Positions 1-8,574 of a stretch of DNA of 64,000 nt are shown here, one piece after another. The DNA is from Microcoleus sp. CAWBG506. GTDB taxonomy: Bacteria > Cyanobacteriota > Cyanobacteriia > Cyanobacteriales > Microcoleaceae. The position numbers were made by a program, and so were the translations under genes. The DNA lies in NCBI GenBank assembly GCA_020883125.1, contig JAHREW010000006.1, forward strand, positions 1 through 64,000. Direction: 5' to 3'. Below the pieces are notes generated by a model that saw only the letters and a program-made list of their open reading frames with translations, was not told the DNA's origin and did no database searches. Each line of letters starts with the position of its first letter. The stretch's first letter is position 1.

Positions 1-1
1 A

Positions 2-3000
2 AATAAACCTACTTTTGAGCGAAATCAGAATTTGTTGGTAACAAAAAGAACTGACGCGCGGGGCAATAATACTTCTTACGAGTATGATGCTAAAGGGAAT
101 GTGAAAAGTATTTCAGATTCCCTTTCTGGAACACCTCAAACACCCCCTATTAACAACGGTCAGTTGTTGGCTGCTAAGACTTTCTATCAAGCTGGGTATT
201 ATGCAGCAACAATCAAAGATGTTAATGATGATGGAATTCCCGATATTATTACTGCCAATTATAGTAATGTATCAGTGCTACCTGGAAAGGGCGACGGTAC
301 TTTTGCTGCCAAAAAAGATTACGCTGTAGCAAACCAGTCACAATCTGTAGCTGTAGGTGATGTAAATGGCGACGGCAGTAACGATATCGTTACTGCCAGT
401 CCATCAGGGGGTACGAATCCATCAAGCGGTAGAGTATCAGTATTATTGGGCGATGGCAGTGGTAATTTCGGTACTCAAACCAATTATGCAGTAGGTGATG
501 GGGCAGCATCCGTAGCTGTGGGAGATATCAATAAGGATGGCAAGAACGATATCGTTACGGCAAATACTTCTAGCAACAGTATATCAGTGCTTTTGAGTAA
601 CAGCAGTGGCTCTTTTTCCCGAACCGATATACCGCTAAATTCTGCAATTTCTGGGCCAAAATCTGTAATTTTGAAGGATTTAGATAAGGATGGCAACTTA
701 GATATTATTACTGCAAGTCCCTCTGGAACTAATTCAAATGGCAATGTGTCAGTATTATTGGGTAATAGTAATGGCACTTTTGCTACTCAAACTAATTATG
801 CAGTAGGTTATGGGGCGAGTAGCGTAGCTGTAGGAGATATCAATCAAGATGGCAGAAATGATATCGTTACGGCTAGTTCAGGCAGCGCAAACAGCTCTAT
901 TGCATCTGTATTATTGGGTAATAGCAATGGTTCTTTCGCTGCGCCAACTAATTACCCACTTAGGTCTAATATTGATCCTACATCCGTAGCTATAGGGGAT
1001 TTGGATTTAGATGGCGATTTAGATGTGATTGTTTCTGGCAGCGGTTACGGTGTTGAGAGTATCATGTTAAATAATGGCAGCGGTATGCTATCAAGTCCGA
1101 CTGATAATGCTGGTTACAGCAACTCGTCATCTGTGGCATTAGCAGACCTTGACTTAGATGGCGATTTGGATCTGGTTTTGAGTGGTTATAACGGCGTTTC
1201 TGTCAGCCTCAATAATACTGTGAGAAACGAACAGGGAAGCGGTACTGGTGGCAAACGGAGTTATACTTACGACCCTGTTTTCAATCAAGTAACCAGCGAA
1301 ACTGACGAATTAGGCCGCCAAACCCTCTACGAAATTGACCCGCTTACTGGTAACAGAAGAAAAGCCACAAAGGTAGTAGGTACTGTGGGCGGCAGCGATG
1401 ATGTTGTTACTACCTATACTTACACAAACAAGAATCTAATTGACATTGAAACTGACCCCAACGGACGGGTGACAGATTACGATTATAATGCTCAAGACCA
1501 GTTGGTTAAGATTACTGTTGCTAAGGGGACTGTTGATGAAGCGGTGCAGCAGTTTGAATACGATGCTGCGGGGAATCAAAAGGCAGTAATTGATGAAAAT
1601 GGCATCCGCACTGAGTATGAATATGATGCGATGAATCTGTTGAAGAAGACGACGTTTGCTAAGGGGACTGTTGACGAAGCAACGCAGCAGTTTGAGTATG
1701 ATGGTGATGGAAATCAGACGGCGGTTATTGATGAAAATGGGAACCGTAGCGAGTCTGAGTACAATATCATGAATCAGCTCGTTAAGGTGACGGCGGCTGA
1801 CCCGGATGGTAGCGGGCCGTTGAGTTCTCCGGTGACGAGTTACGAGTATGATAAGAATGGGAATCAGGTGTGGATGCTTGACCCGTTGGGAAGGAAAACT
1901 GAGTATCGGTATGATGGTCGGAATCGGTTAGTTGAGACGGTGAATCCTGATGGTTCTAAGGAGAAGATGCGGTATGATTCTGATAATAATCAGACGGCGA
2001 GTTTTGATGCTAAGGGGAATCGGACTAATCAGGTTTATGATGCACGGGGTCGGTTAATTCGAGAGGTTGATGCTACTGAGAAAATTACTCGATTTGAGTA
2101 CGATGCGACGAATCAATTAGTGGCTCAAGTTGATGCTAATAATAACCGGACTGAGTACAAGTATGATGAGTTGGGAAGAAGAACGGATCTGACGGTCGGG
2201 GCAACTACTGCTGTTGCCAGCACGAGCAAAACTGAGTACGATAAAGTTGGAAATTTTACTGCGGAAATTGATGGGAATAATAACAAGACTCAATATGTTT
2301 ACGATGCCCGAAACCGTCAAACCAAAATCACCGATGCCTTAAACGGAGTTACCAACTTTGAATATAGTCCCACTGGCAATCTCAAAGCAGTTACTGACCC
2401 GCTACTCCGCAAAACTTCCTTTACCTACGACTCTTTAAACCGCCAAAAAACCGTCACAGACCCCAAACTCAATACTACTACCTACACCTATGACAAAGCA
2501 GGCAATAAAACCAAAATTACCGATGCTCTCAACCACTCCATAGAATATACCTACGACGGTCTAAATCGCCAAATTAGCACCGCTGATGCTCTCAATCACA
2601 CCACAAAATCTACCTACGACGCCAACAGCAACCTTCTCACATTCACTAACGCATTAGAAGAAACAACGGCATATAGTTACGACAAAAAAGACCGAACTAC
2701 TTCGGTTGTAGACCCCGTAGGTAACACAGTTTCTACAGAATACGATGCTAACGGCAATGTTAGTGCTGTCACTGACGGTTTGGGCAACACCACTCGCTAC
2801 GGTTATGATGCTTTAAACCGTCAAACTACAGCTACTGATGCTCTCAATAAAACCACAACTACTGCTTACGATAATGTCGGCAACATTGCTTCAGTTACTG
2901 ACCCTTTAAATAACAAAACGAGTTTCACCTACGATGAATTAAATCGCCGTAAAACTGAGACCAATCTACCTCTGAACCGCACTCGCAGCTACACTTACGA

Positions 3001-5227
3001 CCCCGTAGGTAATTTACTAACGGCAAAAGACGGCAATAACCGCACTCGCAAGTTTGTTTACGACCAACTTAACCGTCCCAAAGAGGAACAGTGGCTGAAT
3101 TCAGCTAATACTCCGATTCGCACGATTAGCAATACTTACGATGCAGCAGGTCAACTTAAAACTATTAGCGACCCCGATGCAACTTATGCTTTGACTTACG
3201 ATTTGGCTGGCAATTTGGAAACTGTTGATAATGCGGGAACTCCCAACGTGCCAAATGTGTTGTTGAAGTACAACTACAATCAGGTTAATCGTCCGATTTC
3301 TGTGACGGATACAATTAACGGTCAATTGCGGGGAACCAAGTCCTTTACCTATGATGATACAAATCGAGTAACTCAGATTACTCAAAGTGGCAATGGGGTA
3401 ACTTCCAAGCGGGTGGATATGAGTTATGATGCTGCGGGTAAAACTAAAGCTATTAATCGTTACAGCGATTTATCAGGGACGGGTTTAGTAGCCTCAAGCG
3501 AGTATGTTTATGACAGTGCGAGTCGTTTAACTGGGTTGAGTCACGGTAAGGGGAATGTGACGTTAGCTAATTATGCTTGGACTTACGATTTTGCTAATCG
3601 GGTGACTGGATTTACTTCACCGAATGGTAGTACCAATTACAGTTATGACAAGCGAGACCAGTTGACTGGTGCAGATTACAGTTCTGGGAGTGATGAGAGT
3701 TACAGTTACGATGATAATGGGAGTCGAACTAATTCTGGATATCAGACGGGAAGTAACAATCAGTTGAAGTCTGATGGTGTTTATAATTACGACTACGATG
3801 GTGAGGGGAATCTCACGAAGCGGACTGATATTGTGACGGGTGAGGTGACTGAGTACAGTTGGGATTATCGGAACCGTTTAACTCAGGTTGTGGGTAAGAA
3901 TGGTAGCGGTTCTGTTATTAAGTCGGCTCAGTATAGTTATGATGGTTTGAATCGCCGCATTGTTAAGGAAGTTGATGCGGATGGTGCGGGAAGTGGGGTG
4001 TCTCAAGTTGAGCGTTTGGTGTATGATGGGCAGCAAATTGCTTTGACGTTTGATGGTGGTGGAAATCAAACACATCGCTATTTGTATGGGGTGGAAACTG
4101 ACCAGATTTTGGCTGATGAAAGTGCTTCGGGTAGTGTGTTGTGGCCGCTGACTGATAATTTGGGAACGGTGCGGGATTTGGTTGATTCTAATGGGGCGAT
4201 TCAGAATCGGATTGGTTATGATAGTTTTGGGAAGGTGAGGAGTCAAACTAATTCGAGTGTGGGTTTCCGGTTTGGTTTTACGGGGCGGGAGTTGGATTTT
4301 GAGACGGGGAATTATTATTATAATTCGAGGTATTATGACCCGCAGGTGGGGAGGTTTATTAGTGAGGATACTGTTGGGTTTGGGGGTGGGGATGCTAATC
4401 TTTATCGGTATGTGGGGAATAGTTCGACTAACTTAGTCGATCCTTCTGGGCTTTACGGGAGAGTAGTCAACCAAGTACGGAATATTCAGTTTACGAATCC
4501 TAGGATGAGAGATATTCAGCAGGTGTCAGTTTACCCTACAGTAGGTTTTACAATACCATATACAAATATCACTGTAAGATCTCCGCACCAATTTGTTTTT
4601 CCTATAAGTCAGGTTACGAGTCCTCTTGACTTATCTCCTTCAATATCTCGAAACGAGGCAATAGATAGACTAAACGATCTTATCGGACAATTTAGAGATG
4701 TTGATACCGATCCGAGAGTCTCTCTCAAAACGGGTCGGATTATCAATGATGGTACAGTAGTTAATGATGTTACAAATGCTAAAATAGAATATAGCAAGAC
4801 TACGGGTATTGATGGTAATGTATCACCTTGGGGAGGTATATATGGAAGAGAGGATAGCGGACATATTGTTCCTCGCATTCTTGGTGGTTCTCACGATAGA
4901 CAGTACAACTTTTTCTCCCAGAATCGTTCTATAAATCGTGGAGAATTTAACAATTTTGGAAAAGCGTTAGTTGACAAGCTTGATACTCTTCAGTCTGAAT
5001 ATGAAAAATGCCCCCCCGGACCTAAACCCAGCTTAGATTATCAAGTTAGTCTTGTGCATGGACAAAAAACTCAAAGGGAGCGTGAATATCCTTTACGACC
5101 TACTCAAGTTAATGCCAGTGCTCGATTTTCAGATGGAACATCAATCACAGAAACTTTTTCTAATAAAATCAGAGCTGTAAGTAATTCCAGACGAAATCAG
5201 GCCTATTTTCGCACAAGAATTAGGTAA
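2..5227 (+). CDS. RHS-repeat polymorphic toxin with FG-GAP propeller and C-terminal HNH-like nuclease (5' partial)
   Basis: The frame is open to the first base of the window, so the true start lies upstream. After one YD repeat come seven FG-GAP/VCBS-like repeats (about 200-1220) with DxNxDGxxD-type calcium loops, then some 3 kb of YD repeats (motifs such as YEYDAxGN). The core ends at 4260-4455 with the RHS hallmark (GFTGRELD, RYYDP, GRFISED, DPSGL). The variable tip (about 4455-5227) contains SGHIVPRILGG near 4857-4890 and then N-x-RSINRGEF, the pattern of DNA/RNA non-specific endonucleases of the HNH/beta-beta-alpha-metal class. Known RHS proteins encapsulate and deliver their tip to neighbouring cells; the nuclease activity is inferred. 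Blocks at 1973-2300 and 4200-4450 reappear downstream in displaced modules. Third-position base use changes sharply inside the gene (C-rich around 2290-3000, G/T-rich either side). Confidence 0.9.
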   Translation, partial: NKPTFERNQNLLVTKRTDARGNNTSYEYDAKGNVKSISDSLSGTPQTPPINNGQLLAAKTFYQAGYYAATIKDVNDDGIPDIITANYSNVSVLPGKGDGTFAAKKDYAVANQSQSVAVGDVNGDGSNDIVTASPSGGTNPSSGRVSVLLGDGSGNFGTQTNYAVGDGAASVAVGDINKDGKNDIVTANTSSNSISVLLSNSSGSFSRTDIPLNSAISGPKSVILKDLDKDGNLDIITASPSGTNSNGNVSVLLGNSNGTFATQTNYAVGYGASSVAVGDINQDGRNDIVTASSGSANSSIASVLLGNSNGSFAAPTNYPLRSNIDPTSVAIGDLDLDGDLDVIVSGSGYGVESIMLNNGSGMLSSPTDNAGYSNSSSVALADLDLDGDLDLVLSGYNGVSVSLNNTVRNEQGSGTGGKRSYTYDPVFNQVTSETDELGRQTLYEIDPLTGNRRKATKVVGTVGGSDDVVTTYTYTNKNLIDIETDPNGRVTDYDYNAQDQLVKITVAKGTVDEAVQQFEYDAAGNQKAVIDENGIRTEYEYDAMNLLKKTTFAKGTVDEATQQFEYDGDGNQTAVIDENGNRSESEYNIMNQLVKVTAADPDGSGPLSSPVTSYEYDKNGNQVWMLDPLGRKTEYRYDGRNRLVETVNPDGSKEKMRYDSDNNQTASFDAKGNRTNQVYDARGRLIREVDATEKITRFEYDATNQLVAQVDANNNRTEYKYDELGRRTDLTVGATTAVASTSKTEYDKVGNFTAEIDGNNNKTQYVYDARNRQTKITDALNGVTNFEYSPTGNLKAVTDPLLRKTSFTYDSLNRQKTVTDPKLNTTTYTYDKAGNKTKITDALNHSIEYTYDGLNRQISTADALNHTTKSTYDANSNLLTFTNALEETTAYSYDKKDRTTSVVDPVGNTVSTEYDANGNVSAVTDGLGNTTRYGYDALNRQTTATDALNKTTTTAYDNVGNIASVTDPLNNKTSFTYDELNRRKTETNLPLNRTRSYTYDPVGNLLTAKDGNNRTRKFVYDQLNRPKEEQWLNSANTPIRTISNTYDAAGQLKTISDPDATYALTYDLAGNLETVDNAGTPNVPNVLLKYNYNQVNRPISVTDTINGQLRGTKSFTYDDTNRVTQITQSGNGVTSKRVDMSYDAAGKTKAINRYSDLSGTGLVASSEYVYDSASRLTGLSHGKGNVTLANYAWTYDFANRVTGFTSPNGSTNYSYDKRDQLTGADYSSGSDESYSYDDNGSRTNSGYQTGSNNQLKSDGVYNYDYDGEGNLTKRTDIVTGEVTEYSWDYRNRLTQVVGKNGSGSVIKSAQYSYDGLNRRIVKEVDADGAGSGVSQVERLVYDGQQIALTFDGGGNQTHRYLYGVETDQILADESASGSVLWPLTDNLGTVRDLVDSNGAIQNRIGYDSFGKVRSQTNSSVGFRFGFTGRELDFETGNYYYNSRYYDPQVGRFISEDTVGFGGGDANLYRYVGNSSTNLVDPSGLYGRVVNQVRNIQFTNPRMRDIQQVSVYPTVGFTIPYTNITVRSPHQFVFPISQVTSPLDLSPSISRNEAIDRLNDLIGQFRDVDTDPRVSLKTGRIINDGTVVNDVTNAKIEYSKTTGIDGNVSPWGGIYGREDSGHIVPRILGGSHDRQYNFFSQNRSINRGEFNNFGKALVDKLDTLQSEYEKCPPGPKPSLDYQVSLVHGQKTQREREYPLRPTQVNASARFSDGTSITETFSNKIRAVSNSRRNQAYFRTRIR

Positions 5228-5349
5228 TATAAGTGTAGTTAATATAATACGAGTTTACACTTTTTACCTACTAGTAAACTGTCTACAGTTGGGAATGACA
5301 GTTAATTAGCTCAGGTTTTGACTCAAACCTTAAAAACTCAGGAGATATT

Positions 5350-6132
5350 ATGGCTAATAATGACCTGACTAAATGGCAATTACTGCTTTCTCAACTAGAC
5401 CTGAATCTAGAATGTTTTTGCGGATCTAATTATTTAAAATACCCTCATCCGGTATCAACTTTAAATGAATCCGAACTGGAAGATTTTGTATCCCAACAAG
5501 GACTGATTTGGCCAAAGGGTTGTTTGCCAACTTTAACTGAAGCGGAACTCAGAGATTTTGAATCCCAAGCGGATTTTATCCTTCCTCAAGGATATCGAGA
5601 ATTTTGTCAAGTATTAGGAGCGGGAGGATTTGGATTACGTAATTTTTTCATTAATTACCCCGATATTGATGATATAGAACAAGACTTAGATGAAAATAAG
5701 GCTCTTCTTGAATCTTGCAAAGATAGCTCATTGTGGTCAAATGAAGTGAAGGAATTACTGGATAACGCTTATCTATTTGGTGGTGGTGGCGGCCTGATTG
5801 CTTTTGTTTTTGACTTAAGAACTTACAGCGAACAAGATCGGAGCTATGATATTTATGGCATCAAATGTGACGATAACTTTACTTGTCATTTGGGTCGAAA
5901 TTTTTTTGAGTTTATCCGCGACATTTGCATTGGTGATCGAGCTCAAAAAGAATTCCCCCAACTGCTATATGGAGTTCCATCAGGTATTGATAAAGATGAC
6001 CCTCGTTATCAAAGTACAACTTTTATTTTATATCCTATAGAATCTAGATTCCCTGATGAAGAACTAGAAGAAGGGGAAATAGAGGAAGAGGAAGAAGATG
6101 AAGACTTTGAAACAGATTACTGGTTAACTTAA
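5350..6132 (+). CDS. SUKH (SMI1/KNR4)-like immunity protein
   Basis: 260 aa, preceded by a good ribosome site (CAGGAG about 8 bases before ATG). It follows the nuclease tip of the RHS gene by 122 bases, the standard place for the cognate immunity gene. Residues about 70-100 (ILPQGYREFCQVLGAGGFG) match the opening of the SMI1/KNR4 (SUKH) fold, a family widely used as immunity to RHS nucleases. The N-terminus contains an imperfect internal duplication: ESELEDFVSQQ...WPKG and EAELRDFESQA...LPQG. The C-terminus is extremely acidic (a run of Glu/Asp near residues 240-255), which could mimic nucleic acid for a nuclease toxin; that is inference. The RHS core sequence restarts one base after its stop codon. 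Confidence 0.75.
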   Translation: MANNDLTKWQLLLSQLDLNLECFCGSNYLKYPHPVSTLNESELEDFVSQQGLIWPKGCLPTLTEAELRDFESQADFILPQGYREFCQVLGAGGFGLRNFFINYPDIDDIEQDLDENKALLESCKDSSLWSNEVKELLDNAYLFGGGGGLIAFVFDLRTYSEQDRSYDIYGIKCDDNFTCHLGRNFFEFIRDICIGDRAQKEFPQLLYGVPSGIDKDDPRYQSTTFILYPIESRFPDEELEEGEIEEEEEDEDFETDYWLT

Positions 6133-6390
6133 TCAGAATCGGATTGGTTATGATAGTTTTGGGAAGGTGAGGAGTCAAACTAATCCGAGTGTGGGTTTCC
6201 GGTTTGGTTTTACGGGGCGGGAGTTGGATTCTGAGACGGGGAATTATTATTATAATTCGAGGTATTATGACCCGCTGGTGGGGAGGTTTATTAGTGAGGA
6301 TGCGATCGGATTTGCGGGTGGCGATGCGAATTTGTATCGGTATGTGGGGAATAGTCCTACTAATTATACCGATCCGTCGGGAGAACAGGT
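6133..6390 (+). repeat. Duplicated RHS core tip (copy of about 4202-4460)
   Basis: The stretch beginning TCAGAATCGGATTGG directly after the immunity stop codon is almost identical to the end of the RHS core near 4202. It runs to the RYYDP...DPSG end of the core and then diverges into a different tip. This is the homology block that would allow replacement of the main gene's tip by recombination. Confidence 0.85.
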
Positions 6391-7132
6391 TCCTGTAGCG
6401 GTACCTTTGCCTGCACCGGCTTTGCCTCTACCGCCTTTGGGTGGTCTTCTCCGGCGCGTACCTGGTTTGGGTATATTACTTGCACCTCCTGGTGGTGGTG
6501 GGTTGCTGAATCCTTGGTCTGCTGGTGAGGACGATCGACTGTTTGAGGAACGGCGACGTAGAGGGTTGATTCGGCCACAGGGAACTCAGACTACTCCACC
6601 GCTTAATCGACCAAATCCTCGTCCTTCACCAGCCCCTTCGCCGTCAACTTCTCCGAGTTCGCCAGCTTTGCCGAATCCTGATTGTAAAACTTGTGCAACT
6701 GACCCCGAACTCAAGAAATATGTCAAGTATGAGACCATATTTAGTGGAACAGGGGGAGGAAAGGGTAATATCCTAGTTGGTTATAGATACGAAAGCAAAC
6801 AAGCTGTTGAAGAAGAATTTATCAAATTCAGGCGTAGACAAGGAAGTAGTCTATGGTGGCAGGCAAGACCAGTATTTGAATCTGGACAAATACCTCGCGT
6901 TAGTGTTCGCTGTAATTACCCACCCTCACAAACAAATCCAGAACAAGGTGCGCTTCACTACAACGTAACGGGAGATATCTTCAACGAGGCGGGCTCGACC
7001 AGTTTAGGTTCACTTGGAAGGTGTGAATCTTGTGAAGATACTATAGCAGGTCCTAAGAAGCGAGTGACATTTGCTATTTTGAATATCAAAAATTTCCAAG
7101 GAGAGCCTATTAGTAAATATGACCAAAGATAG
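6167..7132 (+). CDS. Displaced RHS core tip with unrecognised C-terminal toxin domain
   Basis: 321 aa from a GTG at 6167; the frame is open back to 6128 but no better start is seen, so it may be a silent cassette rather than an expressed gene. Residues 1-70 are RHS core (GFTGRELD, RYYDP, GRFISEDAIGF, DPSG). Residues about 75-170 are a proline-rich linker. The last ~150 aa are a tip I do not recognise, with four cysteines arranged CxxC...C...CxxC (CKTC near the start, RCESC near the end) and a GTGGGKGN stretch. The next gene overlaps by 14 bases, as toxin/immunity pairs often do. Toxin function is inferred from position only. Confidence 0.7.
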   Translation: MRSQTNPSVGFRFGFTGRELDSETGNYYYNSRYYDPLVGRFISEDAIGFAGGDANLYRYVGNSPTNYTDPSGEQVPVAVPLPAPALPLPPLGGLLRRVPGLGILLAPPGGGGLLNPWSAGEDDRLFEERRRRGLIRPQGTQTTPPLNRPNPRPSPAPSPSTSPSSPALPNPDCKTCATDPELKKYVKYETIFSGTGGGKGNILVGYRYESKQAVEEEFIKFRRRQGSSLWWQARPVFESGQIPRVSVRCNYPPSQTNPEQGALHYNVTGDIFNEAGSTSLGSLGRCESCEDTIAGPKKRVTFAILNIKNFQGEPISKYDQR

Positions 7133-8498
7133 AACTATTATGACTATCCATAGAATAGAGTATGTGATTCTTTGTTCAGCTATAAAAAATTATGAAACCT
7201 TGAAAAATGTTGGATCAGATTGGGAACTCTCCCATGCTGAAGTGGCAGTAGCAGCAGATCGCTTATTTCAGAAAGGTTACATCTTAGCTGGATTTCCCAC
7301 TGAAGATTTAGGAGGCGTTCAAGATTTGAGCTTAACCCGCTCCGAAATTCAAGCACACTTGGATGGAAAACTCAATGCTTTTTACTACTTAACTCCTCAA
7401 GGGGGAGCCTGTTGGGAAGCTCTATGTCATCCCGATTGGCATAAATATTTTGGAGGTTATTTAGCTCGGGGTATAGATATTGAAAAAGGAGTGCTTCAAT
7501 CAGAAATAATTTGTCAAAATCGGCAGTTAATAGAACATCTCCTGACCATTACTGAACACGTATTCGACCAAACTGTTATTGTTGGCACAGAAGTTTGGGA
7601 AAACATAGAATTTTGGAAAGCAACTTACTGGAAAACTTTACCCAAAGCTTATAGAGTTCGTTACCAATATCAAAATTTTGAATGGTGCATCGACTCAAAC
7701 ACACCTCAAGAATGGATTGAGAAAGATCGGCAAGCAAAACAGTGGTACTGGGAAATTTTGCACTGGTATACAAAGCCAGAATTAGATACAAATCCATCAA
7801 GTCTATTTGAAGATGTAGCACCCATCTCTTACGCAGCATTGGCAGAAACTCCGAATCCACAAGTTGAATACTTGCTGCTCAAATGTGCTGTAATATTCAA
7901 CAATAATGGACTAATAGATATTGCATCTTCGGAACACTTGTCTCATGTTGAAACATTACTTGCAGCCGATTCCTTGTTTCAAAAAGGAGATATTAAAGCA
8001 ACTGTGTTTGCTGATGAATACGATGCAGAGGGGACTCCTGATGTTGTTTTAACAATGGCTGGAATTCAAGACCACTTAGATGGGAGACTTAAAGCATCAT
8101 ACTATTTAACTCCTCAAGGAGGTGCTAAATGGGAAGCAATGGCTCATCCTGACTGGAATAAGTTTCTTATTGCGAATTTTCTGAGCATCTTCCCCTATGA
8201 AGAGGGAATTATAGGTACTGAACGCGAAATTATAGAGCAATTGCTGGCTGTGGATAGTTTGATTTTAATACACGAACATATCCCAGGAACCGAAAATTGG
8301 AATGTCCTTGAGCCCTTTCAAGCTACCTACTGGAAGACTTTACCGCGAGGCTATCATGTTAGTTGCGAGCATAAGTCTAGTGATTTTTGTCCTTGGAAAT
8401 TAGATGACAATACTCCGGTGGAGATAGTTGAGGAATATGAGCAGGCAAGTCAATGGTACGAGAATGTGAAGAAATGGTATACAGATCCTTCCTTATGA
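7119..8498 (+). CDS. Putative immunity protein made of two tandem copies
   Basis: 459 aa, overlapping the 3' end of the preceding toxin-tip frame by 14 bases; an in-frame ATG at 7140 is an alternative start. The protein is an internal duplication: residues about 8-235 and 245-455 align along their length (SHAEVAVAADRLFQKG / SHVETLLAADSLFQKG; YYLTPQGGACWEA / YYLTPQGGAKWEA; HPDWHKYF / HPDWNKFL; ATYWKTLPKAY / ATYWKTLPRGY). I do not recognise a named family; the LTPQGG-x-WE element resembles a winged-helix turn. No signal peptide or membrane segment. Position after an RHS tip suggests immunity. RHS core homology begins at 8494, four bases before its stop codon ends. Confidence 0.7.
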   Translation: MTKDRTIMTIHRIEYVILCSAIKNYETLKNVGSDWELSHAEVAVAADRLFQKGYILAGFPTEDLGGVQDLSLTRSEIQAHLDGKLNAFYYLTPQGGACWEALCHPDWHKYFGGYLARGIDIEKGVLQSEIICQNRQLIEHLLTITEHVFDQTVIVGTEVWENIEFWKATYWKTLPKAYRVRYQYQNFEWCIDSNTPQEWIEKDRQAKQWYWEILHWYTKPELDTNPSSLFEDVAPISYAALAETPNPQVEYLLLKCAVIFNNNGLIDIASSEHLSHVETLLAADSLFQKGDIKATVFADEYDAEGTPDVVLTMAGIQDHLDGRLKASYYLTPQGGAKWEAMAHPDWNKFLIANFLSIFPYEEGIIGTEREIIEQLLAVDSLILIHEHIPGTENWNVLEPFQATYWKTLPRGYHVSCEHKSSDFCPWKLDDNTPVEIVEEYEQASQWYENVKKWYTDPSL

Positions 8499-8574
8499 TT
8501 CTGATAATAATCAGACGGCGAGTTTTGATGCGAAGGGGAATCGGAATAATAAGGTTTATGATGCGCGGGGTCGG

